A DNA stretch of 64,000 nt from Candidatus Zixiibacteriota bacterium (GCA_020051695.1 JAGVQM010000011.1:62001-126000); one strand, 5' to 3'. Positions 1-10,758 are shown, counted from the first letter of the stretch. Notes: generated from the letters alone by a model not told the origin. Translations and numbers: made by a program.

Positions 1-804
1 AGCGCGATATTTGTGAACGATTCCTTGGCTTTTGCAGTCGATGCCAAAAAACCGCACCTGTATTTCTGGGATATTGCCTATCAGCGGGCAGGCCGGGAAC
101 TACCCATCACGCGCACGGTGGCGCCCCCGGCGTTTTTGCCCCAGGGCCAGTTGGTGCAGATGTACGATGGGACGGTGGCCATGATCGGTCCGGACGGCGA
201 CACGGTCTGGACATATCACCTCCCGCCGCCATTGCTGGTGGAAGCGGCCTATGCCGGGGAGCGGTTATATATCGTCTCCGGCGGCAAGCGGGTCGTCTGT
301 CTGCGGGGGGACGACGGCACACTGCTTTGGGAGCATTCGTCGGCCGGGGGCCACGCGGCCTCGCCCGCAGTCGACGGTCTGGTCTATTTCGGCTCGCTGG
401 ATTCGAATTTCTACGCCCTGGACTGCGAGACGGGCGAGATGCGCTGGTTTTTCCACACCGGCGGTCAGATCTTCACATCGCCGGCGGTCGACCGTGGGCG
501 CGTATACTTCGGCGCCAACGATGGTTTCTTTTATGCTCTGGATAAACAATCCGGCGCTTTGATCTGGAAATTATCGGCGGGCCTGGTACACAATTCATCG
601 CCTGTCGTCTGGGACACTGTCGTCATTTTCGGCACCTCGGATGGCCGCGTGCTGGTGGTTGATGCCAAAGTCGGCCGGCTGGTGCGCGAATTCCGGACCC
701 GAGGCGGCATCTATTGTGCTCCGATTGTCTATCAAGACCGGGTATATGTCGCCGATGCCAAACGCCGGTTGTATTGTTTCGGCCCAGCCACTCGGACCGA
801 GTGA
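1..804 (+). CDS. PQQ/BamB-like beta-propeller repeat protein (5' partial)
   Basis: The frame is open from the first base, so the true start lies left of the window; a GTG at 13 is available but lacks a clear ribosome binding site. The 267 visible residues form repeats of about 40 residues with PQQ/WD40-like signatures (VYFGSLDSNFYALD, VYFGANDGFFYALD, VIFGTSDGRVLVVDA), each followed by a strand such as GEMRWFF or GALIWKL. This is the propeller fold shared by quinoprotein dehydrogenases and BamB. I see no catalytic residues that would make it an enzyme, so a structural or outer-membrane assembly role is only an inference. The gene ends 32 bases before a hairpin and faces the convergent EF-hand gene. 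Confidence 0.75.
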   Translation, partial: SAIFVNDSLAFAVDAKKPHLYFWDIAYQRAGRELPITRTVAPPAFLPQGQLVQMYDGTVAMIGPDGDTVWTYHLPPPLLVEAAYAGERLYIVSGGKRVVCLRGDDGTLLWEHSSAGGHAASPAVDGLVYFGSLDSNFYALDCETGEMRWFFHTGGQIFTSPAVDRGRVYFGANDGFFYALDKQSGALIWKLSAGLVHNSSPVVWDTVVIFGTSDGRVLVVDAKVGRLVREFRTRGGIYCAPIVYQDRVYVADAKRRLYCFGPATRTE

Positions 805-835
805 CATCCCGCCGTTTTTCACCCGCCATGGATAT

Positions 836-870
836 AAAAACCCCGGGCCGACAAAGTGATCGACCCGGGG
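836..870 (-). terminator. Rho-independent terminator of the EF-hand gene
   Basis: An 11-bp stem with one mismatch (841-851 with 860-870, loop 852-859) is followed on the minus strand by a run of five T (complement of 836-840). It lies 103 bases past the stop of the minus-strand EF-hand gene. Read on the plus strand there is no T-run, so it is probably one-directional. Confidence 0.65.
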
Positions 871-973
871 GGCGCAGCGGTGGGGGGGTGTGTATCGTCC
901 AATTATCTCATTGTCTGTCTGTTCCGTTCCTCCAGGCCCCTGTCCGCGTCATGCGGGCAACTTTGCACCGCAA

Positions 974-1726
974 TCAAATATACATATCGATATGCACCGG
1001 CTGCACTTCCTGCGGCTTGATCATGTTTCGTAATTCCGCGAGCGTCGAGTGCAGTTCCACCAGGTCCGGGTTGTCCGTCATAAATTGTTCGACCAGATCT
1101 TCTTGCCGGATGCCGTGTTTCAGCGAACTCGCAATTTTCTTAAATTCATCGAGTGATCCCGGAAATTCCACTGCGGTCAGATAGCCGTCCTGGTCGCCGT
1201 CGTTGCGCACGATGAATTCATCAAAAAACGATTCGACTTGCACGGACAGCTCCTGCACGTCGGCCTGTTCCACGTTGAGTATCCGGTCGTATAACGCGTG
1301 GGCGAACCCGTCGGTCATTTCCCTAATTTCCGGATTGGCCTCGAGGAACTGTCGTTTCAAGTCTGACGCCTCGATCAGGCCGTCTTCGTTCCGGTCCAGT
1401 CCGGCGAATTGCTCATCACTCCCGTAGAATTCCCAACTCCCCAGCCGGCCGTCCCCATCCGTATCATGCCGTCGGAGTTTATCCTCGAAAAAGCGGTCGA
1501 GTAAATCCGAAACCGAATAATACTCTCCCGCAGGCGTGCGGCCATTTTGTTTGCGGTCGGTCACCTGCTCGGGTTTTTCACGGACTTCCGGCTCGAACAA
1601 ATCAAGCTGGTCCTGCACGACCGAGCCCGGGGTTTGTTCGGGTACCGTTCGGGATGTTCTGTTGGCCCCGGTGGTTCGAGCGACAGACCGGAAATCATAA
1701 ATCGGACTGATGGCAGTGATTGTCAT
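974..1726 (-). CDS. EF-hand calcium-binding domain protein
   Basis: A 250-residue acidic protein with three EF-hand-type calcium loops: DTDGDGRLGSWEF (about residue 90), DRNEDGLIEASDL (about 114) and DGDQDGYLTAVEF (about 180). The loops keep the Asp/Asn ligands at positions 1, 3 and 5 and the Gly at 6. I chose the ATG at 1726, where the sequence begins MTITAISPIYDF, because a purine-rich GGTGGGTGG stretch precedes it; the frame is open upstream to 1801 but without a better start. There is no signal peptide or membrane segment. Function is unknown; calcium-dependent binding or sensing is inferred from the loops. The gene is transcribed alone, away from the kinase. Confidence 0.7.
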   Translation of the reverse strand: MTITAISPIYDFRSVARTTGANRTSRTVPEQTPGSVVQDQLDLFEPEVREKPEQVTDRKQNGRTPAGEYYSVSDLLDRFFEDKLRRHDTDGDGRLGSWEFYGSDEQFAGLDRNEDGLIEASDLKRQFLEANPEIREMTDGFAHALYDRILNVEQADVQELSVQVESFFDEFIVRNDGDQDGYLTAVEFPGSLDEFKKIASSLKHGIRQEDLVEQFMTDNPDLVELHSTLAELRNMIKPQEVQPVHIDMYI

Positions 1727-2010
1727 ATTCCACCCACCCAACGGGTCCTCCAAGTATGAGAACAGCAAGCCGCATACCGGCCGGCCGTGTCGATACCACA
1801 CTTTTCCAACTCAATGATTTTAAGTGGCTTCGGCTGATTGGCAGGTGGCCCGCAATTGCGGTGGGCCCGGCTGGGTGAGGGAAGGAGATCCCGGCTTATG
1901 GGAGTTTTCCCATAGATAACAATCCGGAGATAATGCTTAACTGCGGGGAAAGTGTTCCGGATCGAAGTGCCGGTCATTATGCCGAGATCGGCTGCAGTGC
2001 GTCCCGGTTT

Positions 2011-5000
2011 TCAGCAGACGCTCGGCTGGCACTGTTTGCCGGCGGGTGCCGGTTCCCGATCGAGCACCTGGCGGACGGCACGGGCCAGGGCTTGCATGGT
2101 CACCGGTTTTTTCACAAAGCCCCCGGCGCCCAGACGCAACGCCTCAGTGGCCCGCACGCTTTCGGCGTACCCGGAAACGATAATCGCCTTCTGTGTCGGG
2201 TATATCTCGCGCGCGCATTTGAATGTATCGGTACCGTCCATCCCGCCGGGCATCACCATATCCAGGACCACCAGGTCCGGCTGGCGTTTGCTCAGCATTT
2301 CCAACGCCTGTTCTCCGCTGATTGCGGTTTGGACCGTATAACCAAGTTCCTGCAGCAGTTCGCTTGAGACTTCCCGCTGAATCTGATCATCATCGACCAG
2401 CAGGATGTATTCCTCGCCGCCGATCAGCTGCTCGTCATCGGTCGTTGTCTTCCGCTCGCGGGTGATCGGGAAATACAGGAAAAACGACGTCCCGCGCCCC
2501 GGTTGTGATTGGCAATCGGCATAGGCCCGATGGTCGTCGAGCACGGCATGGACGATGGACAAACCCAGCCCCGACCCCCGCTGCTGGTCGGTTGTTTTGG
2601 TCGTGTAAAAGGGGTCGAAGATCCGTGGCATGTCCTTCGCATCGATGCCCGATCCGGTGTCGGCGATGGTCAGCTTGACATACTCGCCCCGGGGAATACT
2701 CACCAGGTGACCGAACGACTCCATGACATAGTAGTTTTCACTTTTAACCGTCAATTTTCCGCAATCATGCATGGCGTCGCGCGCGTTGGCGATCAGGTTG
2801 CTGACCGCGCGCAGGATTTGGGTTTTGCCGCCGTTGATATTCATCAATTCCGGCGACAGCTCGCGGCAGACGTGCAACGAGGCGGGCAGCGGGAAGATCT
2901 GATCGATGGCTTCATTGACGACTTCGTTGAGGTCCATCGGCTCGTGGTTGTAATGCCCGCGCCGGCCCAGTGTCAGCAGTTGCTGGTTGATATCGGACAT
3001 CTGCCCGGCTGCTTTCTCCATGGCCGCCAGATAACGCCGCGCCGGATGGGCTGGGGACAGCAGGTTGTTGATCAGTTCGGGGTACGCGACCAGCGGTCCC
3101 AGGAGATTATTGAAATCATGGGCCACCTGGCCGGCGATCCGCCCGGCGGTCTCCAGCCGCTGGGCGCGCGCGGTGAATTCCTGCAGCCGTTTGGTCTCGG
3201 TGATATCCATTATCCCGCCGAAGGCTCCCCGATAGTTGCCCTTGTCATCCCAACGTGGCGATACCGACACCAGGATTGTACGCGCGTTCCCTCTGGCGGT
3301 AATAATGTCGAGTTCATATACCGCGTTTTCGCCCTGCATGCGCTGTGCGGTCTGTTGCAGGATGAAATCGTGCTTGGCCTCGGGGATATATTCAAAGAGA
3401 CTCTTGCCGATTACCCTCCCCGGGGAGTCTTCTTCCAGTATCCGTGCAAATGCCGGGTTGCAGAACGTAACGGTCTCATGTTCATCGCAAATGGAGATTC
3501 CCTCAATTACCGAATTGAACATTTCCTGGTACCGCTTTTCGGAATCCTTTATCGCTTCTTCCGCGCGTTTGCGTTCGGTGATATCGCGGACAATTGCCTG
3601 GATCATGTGCCGGCCGTCGATCTCGATGCGGTTGAGGCCGACTTCGGCGTCGAATTTTATGCCGTCCAGTCTGGTATGTGTCCATTCGAAAAACTGAGGC
3701 ACTCCGGCAAAAGCGGCGTTGATTTTTTCCAAGGCTTTTTCCATGGAGTCCCGGCCGTCGGGCTGCGCGGCCGGCGAAAACTCGTAGGGTTTCCGCTGCA
3801 GGATTTCTCCGCGCGCGCAACCGAACATCTGTTCTGTCCTCGGGTTGCAGTCGACGAACGTATCGCCTTCCATCAGGAAAATAGCGTCGTTGGCGGCCTC
3901 GAAGATCGTGCGGAATTTGCGTTCCGAATTGGTAATGCGGTCCTGGATATTTTTGCGCTCGGTGATGTCGCGGGCGAAGGCACAGTCGAATTCCTGTCCC
4001 TCAAACTCCAGGTAATTGCCGGTAATTTCAACCGGGATGAATCGGCCGTCTTTTGTCCGGTGTCGTGTTTCAGTGTTGCATGACCCCTGTTGCCTCAGGC
4101 CCTGCCAGTGTTTCGCCCAGATCTCGATCGGGCAATCGGGATCGATATCGCAGACGGTCATGGAAAGCAATTCTTCGCGCGAATAGCCCAGCCGGTTACA
4201 GGCAGTATCATTGACATAGACGAAGCGGCCCTCCGCGTTCATCCAGAATGCCGCATCGCTGGAGCGGTCGGTGGAAAATTTCGTCAACCGCAGTTCTTCT
4301 TCGGCCTTTTTACGCTCGATAGCGATGGCAATATGCCGTGAGACAAAGGTCAGCAAGTTCAAATCGTCACGGGAATATCTTTCCGGATCGTCATAACTTT
4401 GCACCGCCACGACGCCAATCGTCCCGCCGGCCGTCGACAAGGGCACCCCCAGCCAGACCGCCGAGGGGGCGCCGACCAGCGTCACTTCTCCCGCCTGTTC
4501 CAGTTCCCGGTCGGTAGTTTCATCTGCGAACAACGGTTTGCCTGTCCGCCGGACATAGTCGGTCAGGCTTTTCCGCAGCTCCAGCGGAGTAAAATCAGCT
4601 TCATCGTACTGGTCAACCAGATAGGGGAAGGTGTACAGCCCCGTCGTTGCGTCGTATAACGCCACATAAAAATTGGTCGTGTCGATCAATGTCCCGAGAA
4701 TGTGATGGATAGTCTGCAATAATTCCTTCACTGTGCCGGCCCGGTGCGTGGCCTCGGAGATGTTGAATAATGCCGACTGCATGTCTTCCATCCGCTTGCG
4801 CGCCGTGATATCCTCGGAGATGACCTGAATTTCCTGCACGGCGCCCGTATCGTCTTTGAGCGGATGAAAGAGATTCTTATGCCAAAACACCCGCGTGCCC
4901 AGGCGGACGGGGTCTTCGGATTCAGCGCTTGCGCCCGAAGAGGCAATACTGTCGAATTGTCTTTCGGCCTGCGCGACAAACTCCGGGTCCGCGAAAACTT

Positions 5001-5973
5001 CAGCCACGCTCAGTCCGGCCAGTTCCTCGGCTGGGCGCCCCAGGAACCGCGCGGCTTGCTCATTGACTTTTACAATCCGCCACTGCCCGTGCTGAAAAAC
5101 CCAGAAAGAAATCGATACGGGAGTATGCTCCAGCAGCGACCCGTATTTCTCTTCACTCCGGATGAGTTTGCCGTTGCGATCGGCAATGAGGTTCTCCAGT
5201 GTTTCGCGGTGGAGGCACAGTTCTTCCTCGGTCCTTTTCCGTTCGGAGATATCGGTGATCACGTTCGCTATACACAGCGGTTCGCCGGCATCGTCCTTAA
5301 TCAGAAAAATGCTCTGTATCGTGGGCGTAAGCACGCCGTCCACGGACTTGAGGGGCAACTCCACTACCCGGTGACCCAGCTCCATAACTGCCGGCAGAAT
5401 GTTATGCTGCAGGTTCGGCAGGTCTTCCTCGGTGTAATAGGCAGCGACATTCTTCCCACAGGCGGCTTCCGGAGAGGGTTCGCCGAGTAAATGGCAGAGT
5501 CGGGGGTTGGCATAAATGATGTTACCCGTCAGGTCCGCCATTCCCATGCCCTGTTCGGACGTCTCGGCGAACCGGCGGAAGATTTTCATTTCCTCTTCGG
5601 CTGTGCGGCGCTCGGTCTGGTCGAGGACCACGCCCATCACATAGCGTTCACCTTTCGTTCCCCCGAATGAAACCATCGTCTCGACATAGATCCGACCTTC
5701 GAGCGCAAATTCAAAATCCTGTTTTTGCCCGTTGAACGCCGCCCGGTAACGCGGTTCGATCAAATCGCAGTACTCTGCCGGAAACAGTTCGCGCATGCTC
5801 CGGCCGATCATCTTTTCTTTGACCAGCCCGACTTTGGCCAGACCCTGGCCTGCCGCGGCGACATAGCGCAGGTTTTCATCCTGGATTACGATGATGCCGT
5901 CGGGGAAATTTTCCGCGACTAGCCGAAATAACTTGTCATCCTGCGGCAGGTCGTCCGATAGAGGTGAATTCAT
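2011..5973 (-). CDS. Multi-PAS/GAF hybrid histidine kinase with C-terminal receiver domain
   Basis: A 1320-residue soluble sensor kinase. Domains in order: three PAS domains (about 15-395), a GAF domain (about 400-560), three more PAS domains (about 565-925), a dimerisation/phosphoacceptor helix with the His in GQVAHDFNN (about 935), a HATPase domain (N box [11 protein letters not shown]1 box DTGSGI, G2 box GSGLGLS) and a receiver domain with the acidic pair in LLVDDD and phosphoacceptor Asp in VVLDMVMPG. No transmembrane helices are seen, so it should sense cytoplasmic cues such as redox state, ligands or light. The receiver on the same chain implies intramolecular phosphotransfer. No partner regulator lies next to it. 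The start at 5973 has only a distant GGAAAG as binding site. Confidence 0.9.
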   Translation of the reverse strand: MNSPLSDDLPQDDKLFRLVAENFPDGIIVIQDENLRYVAAAGQGLAKVGLVKEKMIGRSMRELFPAEYCDLIEPRYRAAFNGQKQDFEFALEGRIYVETMVSFGGTKGERYVMGVVLDQTERRTAEEEMKIFRRFAETSEQGMGMADLTGNIIYANPRLCHLLGEPSPEAACGKNVAAYYTEEDLPNLQHNILPAVMELGHRVVELPLKSVDGVLTPTIQSIFLIKDDAGEPLCIANVITDISERKRTEEELCLHRETLENLIADRNGKLIRSEEKYGSLLEHTPVSISFWVFQHGQWRIVKVNEQAARFLGRPAEELAGLSVAEVFADPEFVAQAERQFDSIASSGASAESEDPVRLGTRVFWHKNLFHPLKDDTGAVQEIQVISEDITARKRMEDMQSALFNISEATHRAGTVKELLQTIHHILGTLIDTTNFYVALYDATTGLYTFPYLVDQYDEADFTPLELRKSLTDYVRRTGKPLFADETTDRELEQAGEVTLVGAPSAVWLGVPLSTAGGTIGVVAVQSYDDPERYSRDDLNLLTFVSRHIAIAIERKKAEEELRLTKFSTDRSSDAAFWMNAEGRFVYVNDTACNRLGYSREELLSMTVCDIDPDCPIEIWAKHWQGLRQQGSCNTETRHRTKDGRFIPVEITGNYLEFEGQEFDCAFARDITERKNIQDRITNSERKFRTIFEAANDAIFLMEGDTFVDCNPRTEQMFGCARGEILQRKPYEFSPAAQPDGRDSMEKALEKINAAFAGVPQFFEWTHTRLDGIKFDAEVGLNRIEIDGRHMIQAIVRDITERKRAEEAIKDSEKRYQEMFNSVIEGISICDEHETVTFCNPAFARILEEDSPGRVIGKSLFEYIPEAKHDFILQQTAQRMQGENAVYELDIITARGNARTILVSVSPRWDDKGNYRGAFGGIMDITETKRLQEFTARAQRLETAGRIAGQVAHDFNNLLGPLVAYPELINNLLSPAHPARRYLAAMEKAAGQMSDINQQLLTLGRRGHYNHEPMDLNEVVNEAIDQIFPLPASLHVCRELSPELMNINGGKTQILRAVSNLIANARDAMHDCGKLTVKSENYYVMESFGHLVSIPRGEYVKLTIADTGSGIDAKDMPRIFDPFYTTKTTDQQRGSGLGLSIVHAVLDDHRAYADCQSQPGRGTSFFLYFPITRERKTTTDDEQLIGGEEYILLVDDDQIQREVSSELLQELGYTVQTAISGEQALEMLSKRQPDLVVLDMVMPGGMDGTDTFKCAREIYPTQKAIIVSGYAESVRATEALRLGAGGFVKKPVTMQALARAVRQVLDREPAPAGKQCQPSVC

Positions 5974-6399
5974 CAGATTTGTTTCTTTCCTGTGTCCGTC
6001 GGCCGGCGCCGGTCACCTGTGCGCCGGATTTTTCCGGGCATCTCCACCGCGAGGGCAGGTGCTGCCGTGGTTTTCGTTCAAAGTCGGATCCCACCCCGAT
6101 CTGCGCCATCGGGAATGGTTTATCAATATTATTATCGACAAAAAACGAAATCGTCTGAGTCCTGTCCATTATCGCTTTATCCAATAACTTGTTGTTGGAT
6201 AACGGGAAATAGTCTTCGCGTCGGCAATATTTCTCTTTCGGCGCCACCTCGCGGGAGGACCGTCACCGGCTCCGGCCGGTTTATCGGTGTCTCCGGCATT
6301 TGCATCTTTGCGCTCGGCATGGTAATGTGCTACTTTCGGGGCTTGGAAACGGGGCCGGCCCGGCCCCGGGAACACATGCGGGCCGAGGAGAGGGACACC
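5974..6399. other. Divergent intergenic region, no gene seen
   Basis: This is 426 bases between the divergent kinase and small exported protein genes. I see no credible coding frame. It holds a perfect 8-bp inverted repeat, TTATCCAA at 6177-6184 and TTGGATAA at 6195-6202, which could be an operator or a hairpin, and several GC-rich dyads near 6000. Confidence 0.4.
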
Positions 6400-6774
6400 A
6401 TGTATTACAAAATCGGATGGCTAATGCTCGTGATGTGCGTTGCCGGTGCGGTGCAGGTTTCGGCGCAAACTTTTACTTTCGAAAAAATTTCCAACGAATT
6501 GTCCGTGTATCAGAACTATGCCGATGATGTCCACACCCGCGGCCAGACAGTGCAGGTGGTTTCGATCAACCGTTTCAGGATCGGCTGGTGGTTTCAGACT
6601 GAGTTTACTGCTGATTTCAATCATGATTACGACAAAGCCCGGGCCTGGGATTACTACCTCGAGGTCGGCATTGTCAAACCGCTGTTCAGCGGGCTATCGG
6701 TGAATTATCAGCGCGTCGAAGGGACGTTTGTCACCGAACCGACCAACCAGGTGGGTTTGCGCTGGACTTTTTGA
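6400..6774 (+). CDS. Small exported beta-barrel-like protein
   Basis: 124 residues starting at an ATG preceded by GAGGAGAGG. The first 22 residues form a signal peptide (hydrophobic core WLMLVMCVAGA, cleavage expected after VSA). The mature part has alternating polar and aromatic residues typical of amphipathic strands and ends in NQVGLRWTF, a C-terminal Phe preceded by alternating hydrophobics as in outer-membrane barrel proteins recognised by the Bam complex. Residues such as WWFQTEFTADF and WDYYLEVGIVKPL look like barrel strands. At this length it could supply only a few strands, so it is either a very small barrel, an oligomer or the remnant of a larger one. I do not recognise the family. 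Confidence 0.6.
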   Translation: MYYKIGWLMLVMCVAGAVQVSAQTFTFEKISNELSVYQNYADDVHTRGQTVQVVSINRFRIGWWFQTEFTADFNHDYDKARAWDYYLEVGIVKPLFSGLSVNYQRVEGTFVTEPTNQVGLRWTF

Positions 6775-6841
6775 AATGCAGCATGTTGCCGGCGGTGCTG
6801 TGGCGCGAGAGATCGCCGCACCGTGGTAATCCGGATTGCGC

Positions 6842-8389
6842 ATGAACGACAATAAATTCACAGGCCGAGTGTACCTGGTTGGCGCGGGCCCCGGCGACCC
6901 GGATCTGATCACCCGGCGCGGCTACGCCCTGCTTTCGACCTGCGACGCCGTGGTGTACGATAACCTGGTTTCCCGGGAATTACTCGCCGAATTGCCCGCC
7001 CGGGTCGAGTGCCATTATGTCGGCAAACAGGCCGGCCGGCATACGCTGCCGCAGGAGCAGATCAACGAGCTGCTGGTACGGCTGGCCGGCCAGGGCAAAA
7101 ACGTTGTCCGCCTCAAAGGCGGCGATCCGTTTGTTTTCGGCCGGGGTGGGGAAGAGGCGCTGGCCCTGGCCGAACATGGTATCCCGTTTTCTGTGGTCCC
7201 CGGCATTACTGCGGGGATCGCCGGTCCGGCGTACGCGGGGATCCCGGTGACCCACCGTGGGAAATCGGGTCATGTCGTGTTCGTTACCGGCCATGAAACG
7301 TCCGGCCCCGACGCCGCGGATGTGCCCTGGTCGAAACTGGCCGGTCTACGCAACGGCACCCTCGTGGGTTACATGGGTGTCGCCCAGTTGCCGGCCATCG
7401 TCGAAAGACTCCTTGCTGAGGGTATGCCGCCTGATCGGCCGGCCGCAGTCATTGAACGGGCGACCTCCACCGCCCAGCGGACAATCACCGCACCGCTGTG
7501 CGAACTGCCCCACCGGGCCGCGCAGGCCGATGTTAAACCACCGGCGCTGTTTGTCATCGGCGAGGTGATTTCCCTCCATGATCGGCTGGACTGGTTCGAG
7601 ACCCTGCCGTTATTCGGCAGGCGAGTATTACTTGTGCAGCCTTTCCCGCACGCGGAGGAGCTTGGCTGCCGCCTGCGCGAATTGGGGGCCGAGTTCAGCA
7701 ATCTGCGGGTGTTCCATATCAAATCCGAATATGACCGCCGGGCCTGGGCCCGAGTGCAGGCCCGGACGCGCCCCGGCGATTGGCTGCATTTTTCCGAGGC
7801 ACCCGGTGTGGCAAATTTCCTGGAAATGTGGCGCAAGCAAGGCAAAGATATTCGCGCACTTTCGATTTATTCCATCGCCGTTGCAGGCGTGGACGCCGAG
7901 AGTGAACTGAACGCAGCCGGGATTATCCCTGATTTGATTACCACTTCGGAGATCGAAAGCGACATAGCTGCGGAAATGGCCGATCAACTTGATTTACAGG
8001 ACCGACGGGTGGTCATGGTGCGGGGCACGATGGCTGATGCCGGGAGTGATTTGCGCCCGCCCGGATCAGGCGCAGAAATAATCCCCATGATCGTGTATCG
8101 CCGAATGCCCGCCGTACTGGAACAAAATGATTTGGAACAACTTACGATCAATTTTCCCCATATGCTTCTCCTGCCGGGCACGACTGCAATCCGGGCGGTG
8201 GCAGAGTTTTTGACGATTGACGGGTTCAAAAAATTGGCGAATAACACTACTTGTGTGGCCCTCGGAGCGTCGGCCGTGGACGCAGCGCGCACACTGGGCA
8301 TTACCGTAATTGAATCGCCGGTGACAGCCATAGACACTATCGTTCAATTGATACTGGATTCAGCGTCAAAACGCCGCGACACTCGTTAA
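6842..8389 (+). CDS. cobA-hemD: Fused uroporphyrinogen-III C-methyltransferase / uroporphyrinogen-III synthase
   Basis: A 515-residue bifunctional protein. The N-terminal half (about 1-245) is a SUMT methyltransferase with the glycine-rich SAM site VGAGPGDPDLITRR and the motif RLKGGDPFVFGRGGEE; it methylates uroporphyrinogen III at C2 and C7 to precorrin-2. The C-terminal half (about 255-510) is a HemD-type synthase that closes hydroxymethylbilane into uroporphyrinogen III, with its weakly conserved two-lobe pattern. The fusion links ring closure to the siroheme/cobalamin branch and is known in Firmicutes and several other phyla. I chose ATG 6842 over an upstream TTG at 6836; neither has a strong binding site. 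hemA, hemC and the siroheme genes are not in the window. Confidence 0.9.
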   Translation: MNDNKFTGRVYLVGAGPGDPDLITRRGYALLSTCDAVVYDNLVSRELLAELPARVECHYVGKQAGRHTLPQEQINELLVRLAGQGKNVVRLKGGDPFVFGRGGEEALALAEHGIPFSVVPGITAGIAGPAYAGIPVTHRGKSGHVVFVTGHETSGPDAADVPWSKLAGLRNGTLVGYMGVAQLPAIVERLLAEGMPPDRPAAVIERATSTAQRTITAPLCELPHRAAQADVKPPALFVIGEVISLHDRLDWFETLPLFGRRVLLVQPFPHAEELGCRLRELGAEFSNLRVFHIKSEYDRRAWARVQARTRPGDWLHFSEAPGVANFLEMWRKQGKDIRALSIYSIAVAGVDAESELNAAGIIPDLITTSEIESDIAAEMADQLDLQDRRVVMVRGTMADAGSDLRPPGSGAEIIPMIVYRRMPAVLEQNDLEQLTINFPHMLLLPGTTAIRAVAEFLTIDGFKKLANNTTCVALGASAVDAARTLGITVIESPVTAIDTIVQLILDSASKRRDTR

Positions 8390-8605
8390 CGCTAAATATT
8401 AGAATAAGTTATCTCTTCTCGACGGTGATTTTAGTCGTTAGCCGGACTCTTCGGCTTTCATCGAAATCATCAGTCAATCGTATGTATTTAGGGGAAACGA
8501 CCGGAGGTGTGCCGGAACAGCGGATTGCTGCGGTTCATTGCCAGTGTGGGGGCGCCGGCAGCAGGTCCGAGGTTGAGAAACTCCACAAATGCGGGCAAAA
8601 TGCTG

Positions 8606-8633
8606 TTGACAATATCGGCCGGTCCGATATCTT
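8606..8633 (+). promoter_or_regulatory. Candidate promoter with operator-like dyad in the spacer
   Basis: A consensus -35 TTGACA (8606-8611) is followed after 16 bases by TATCTT (8628-8633). The spacer contains the inverted repeat ATATCGG / CCGATAT (8612-8618 and 8624-8630), which would place a repressor between the -35 and -10 boxes. It lies about 110 bases before the first DUF3857 gene. Nothing in the window identifies the regulator. Confidence 0.4.
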
Positions 8634-8717
8634 GAATAAGGGATGGAAGCCCCTGCCGCCTGCAAGTCCTTCCACTGTCCCGGGAGTGCATCTCCTGTGG
8701 GGGTGGTTAGTGGTGTG

Positions 8718-8726
8718 TGATATAAT
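8718..8726 (+). promoter_or_regulatory. Candidate extended -10 promoter
   Basis: The sequence TGATATAAT is a perfect extended -10 (TGnTATAAT) without a matching -35. It lies 14 bases before the GTG at 8740 and would give a very short leader. It is an alternative to the promoter at 8606. Confidence 0.3.
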
Positions 8727-8739
8727 CAAAATCCGGCTG

Positions 8740-10746
8740 GTGTATCGGCGGATCGTGGGTTACCCGTCATCGCTGTCGCGACAGCTCCTTGCCACATTTC
8801 TTTATATATCTTCTTCTGTTTGTTTGTCTTATGCACTGCCTGTGTCGGCCGGAGAAATCCCGACCCCGACCTGGGGCGTGATGGACCGGCTGGAAATGGG
8901 GCGCGATTATCTCGTCGACGACCCGGCCGCAGCCGCTTCTGTTGTCTTCGATAAGGGAGATATTGTCGTCGGGCCGGGATACACATTTGCCTTCCGCCGC
9001 CGTTGCCGAATGCAAATTTTTTCTCCCGCGGGTTATCGTTACGCCACGACTAAAATCCCCTACCACCGGGGGGAGAAGATTATCGGCCTGGAAGCCCATA
9101 CGATCACGCCGGATGGACGCCGGGTCAAAGTGCCGAAAAACCGGATTTACAATATTGATAATGGCCGCTGGCGCGCCCTGGTTTTCGCTTTTCCGGAGGT
9201 GACGCCGGGTTGCATTGTCGAATACCGGTATGAGCTGCAGAGCCGGGATTTCTATTATCTGCGGCCCTGGGTGTTTCAAACCGATATCCCGACGGAGCAC
9301 TCCCAACTAGTGGTGCATTTGCCGCCGGGTTTCGAATACGCGGCGGTAATCAACGGCTATAACAGCGTCAATTCGCCGATTATCGATTCGTATTATTCGG
9401 CAGAACACCATAACGCGCGGGTCAAGACTTTCGGCTGGGTGGCCGAGCATCTGCCCGCGTTGCGCCCGTTACCCTATATGGCGAGTCTGGAAGACCATCG
9501 CACTCGGCTTGATTTTCAGATTGTCAGCTATCGGACCAAGGAAGCCGACCGGAGATTTATTGACTCCTGGCCTGACCTGGTCGACCGCGTGCGTTCATGG
9601 TATGAAGAATTGCTCGATCTTTCGCCGGAAGTCGAACAGTTTGCCGAGAACCTGGCCTCGGAGACGACCGGGCGGCGGAAATTCGCCGAGTCGGCCTACC
9701 GTTTTTGCCGTGATTCAATTGGGTTCGTGGCCGGCAGCCGGACCGTTTCGGCCGAGGACTTGCAGCCGATTTGCCGGGTGTTGCGCGAGCGGCGGGGCAG
9801 TGCCGTGGAAAAAAACCTGCTGCTGGTCGCCCTATTGCGCTGGGCCGGCCTGAACGCCGATCCGGTGCTGATCTCGACTTTGGACCATTTGTATTTTGAT
9901 GTTCGCGATCACCGCCTGGACCAGCTCAACCATGTTATTGTCCGTTGGGCGATGCCCGATGATATGGTTTTTCTGGATGCCTCGGACCCGGCCGGATGGT
10001 TCGGGCTTTTGCCCCCGTCGGCGATTGTCGACCAGGGGATATGGATTGGCCGGGATGATGGCGGCATTATTGATATCCCCGCCGATGATTTCGAGCATTC
10101 CGCACAATTGCAGGCCGAGTTCAATTTGACTCCTGATGGCAACGCCACCGGCCGACTGACCGGCCGGTTGACCGGTTTTCGGGCTTGGGAATGGGCCGGC
10201 CGCGCCGCCCCGGGAGATATCGAATCATATCTCCGGTCGACCCTGATGCCGGCGGCGACCGGTCTCCGTGTTCTCGAATTGCGTGCTCCGAGCCGTGTCG
10301 AGGACGGCGCGGTGGAATTCGCTCTGGAGATTGCGCTGCAGGGGGCGGCAATGGCGGGCGCGGGCGGTTTGTATTTCCGTTCCACCGGTCCGTTTGCGCA
10401 CATGGATAATCCGTTTGTTGATCCTCAACGCCCTTTCCCGGTGGCCTTTGATTTCCCTTATAGTGATCTGGTGAGGATTACCTGGCGCCTGCCCGAGGGA
10501 TATACGGTTGCGGAGATACCCCGGGGCGGCGGCAAGCACACGAATGACCTCGATTATACCTGCGGGATAGTTGCTGACGGCAGGACGATCACCGTTGAAC
10601 GGCGCCTGAATGTCGGGCGGCGCCATTTTCCCCGTTCGGCATACGGGGAGTTGCAGGATTTCTTCGGCGGGATAGTGGATATCGACCGTAGTCTCGCCGT
10701 GGGCATTAAAACCGCCGGTCAGACCACCGCCGCATATTCTCGGTAA
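8740..10746 (+). CDS. DUF3857 / transglutaminase-like exported protein lacking the catalytic Cys
   Basis: About 668 residues. The frame is open from 8425, but the convincing start is near the GTG at 8740 (or 8755), because a signal peptide follows directly (hydrophobic core LLATFLYISSSVCLSYA, cleavage after VSA). A DUF3857 domain occupies roughly residues 60-260 and a transglutaminase-like domain about 290-450. In the family the catalytic motif reads roughly GDCKDKATLL; here it reads RGSAVEKNLLLVALLR, so the Cys position is Ala. The later His (QLNHVIVRW) and Asp (FLDASDP) remain. It is therefore probably a binding or structural envelope protein. A second family member follows after 12 bases, so the two are likely one operon. 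Confidence 0.75.
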   Translation: MYRRIVGYPSSLSRQLLATFLYISSSVCLSYALPVSAGEIPTPTWGVMDRLEMGRDYLVDDPAAAASVVFDKGDIVVGPGYTFAFRRRCRMQIFSPAGYRYATTKIPYHRGEKIIGLEAHTITPDGRRVKVPKNRIYNIDNGRWRALVFAFPEVTPGCIVEYRYELQSRDFYYLRPWVFQTDIPTEHSQLVVHLPPGFEYAAVINGYNSVNSPIIDSYYSAEHHNARVKTFGWVAEHLPALRPLPYMASLEDHRTRLDFQIVSYRTKEADRRFIDSWPDLVDRVRSWYEELLDLSPEVEQFAENLASETTGRRKFAESAYRFCRDSIGFVAGSRTVSAEDLQPICRVLRERRGSAVEKNLLLVALLRWAGLNADPVLISTLDHLYFDVRDHRLDQLNHVIVRWAMPDDMVFLDASDPAGWFGLLPPSAIVDQGIWIGRDDGGIIDIPADDFEHSAQLQAEFNLTPDGNATGRLTGRLTGFRAWEWAGRAAPGDIESYLRSTLMPAATGLRVLELRAPSRVEDGAVEFALEIALQGAAMAGAGGLYFRSTGPFAHMDNPFVDPQRPFPVAFDFPYSDLVRITWRLPEGYTVAEIPRGGGKHTNDLDYTCGIVADGRTITVERRLNVGRRHFPRSAYGELQDFFGGIVDIDRSLAVGIKTAGQTTAAYSR

Positions 10747-10758
10747 TCGGTTATTGAT

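Noticed and set aside
2509-4083. Long open frame (524 codons) on the strand opposite the histidine kinase
   Set aside because: It is a GC-driven shadow of the kinase gene: no binding site, no family pattern, and the kinase frame has clear PAS, HATPase and receiver motifs.
8425-8739. N-terminal extension of the first DUF3857 protein
   Set aside because: The extra 105 residues have no family similarity, contain promoter-like sequence, and precede a convincing signal peptide.
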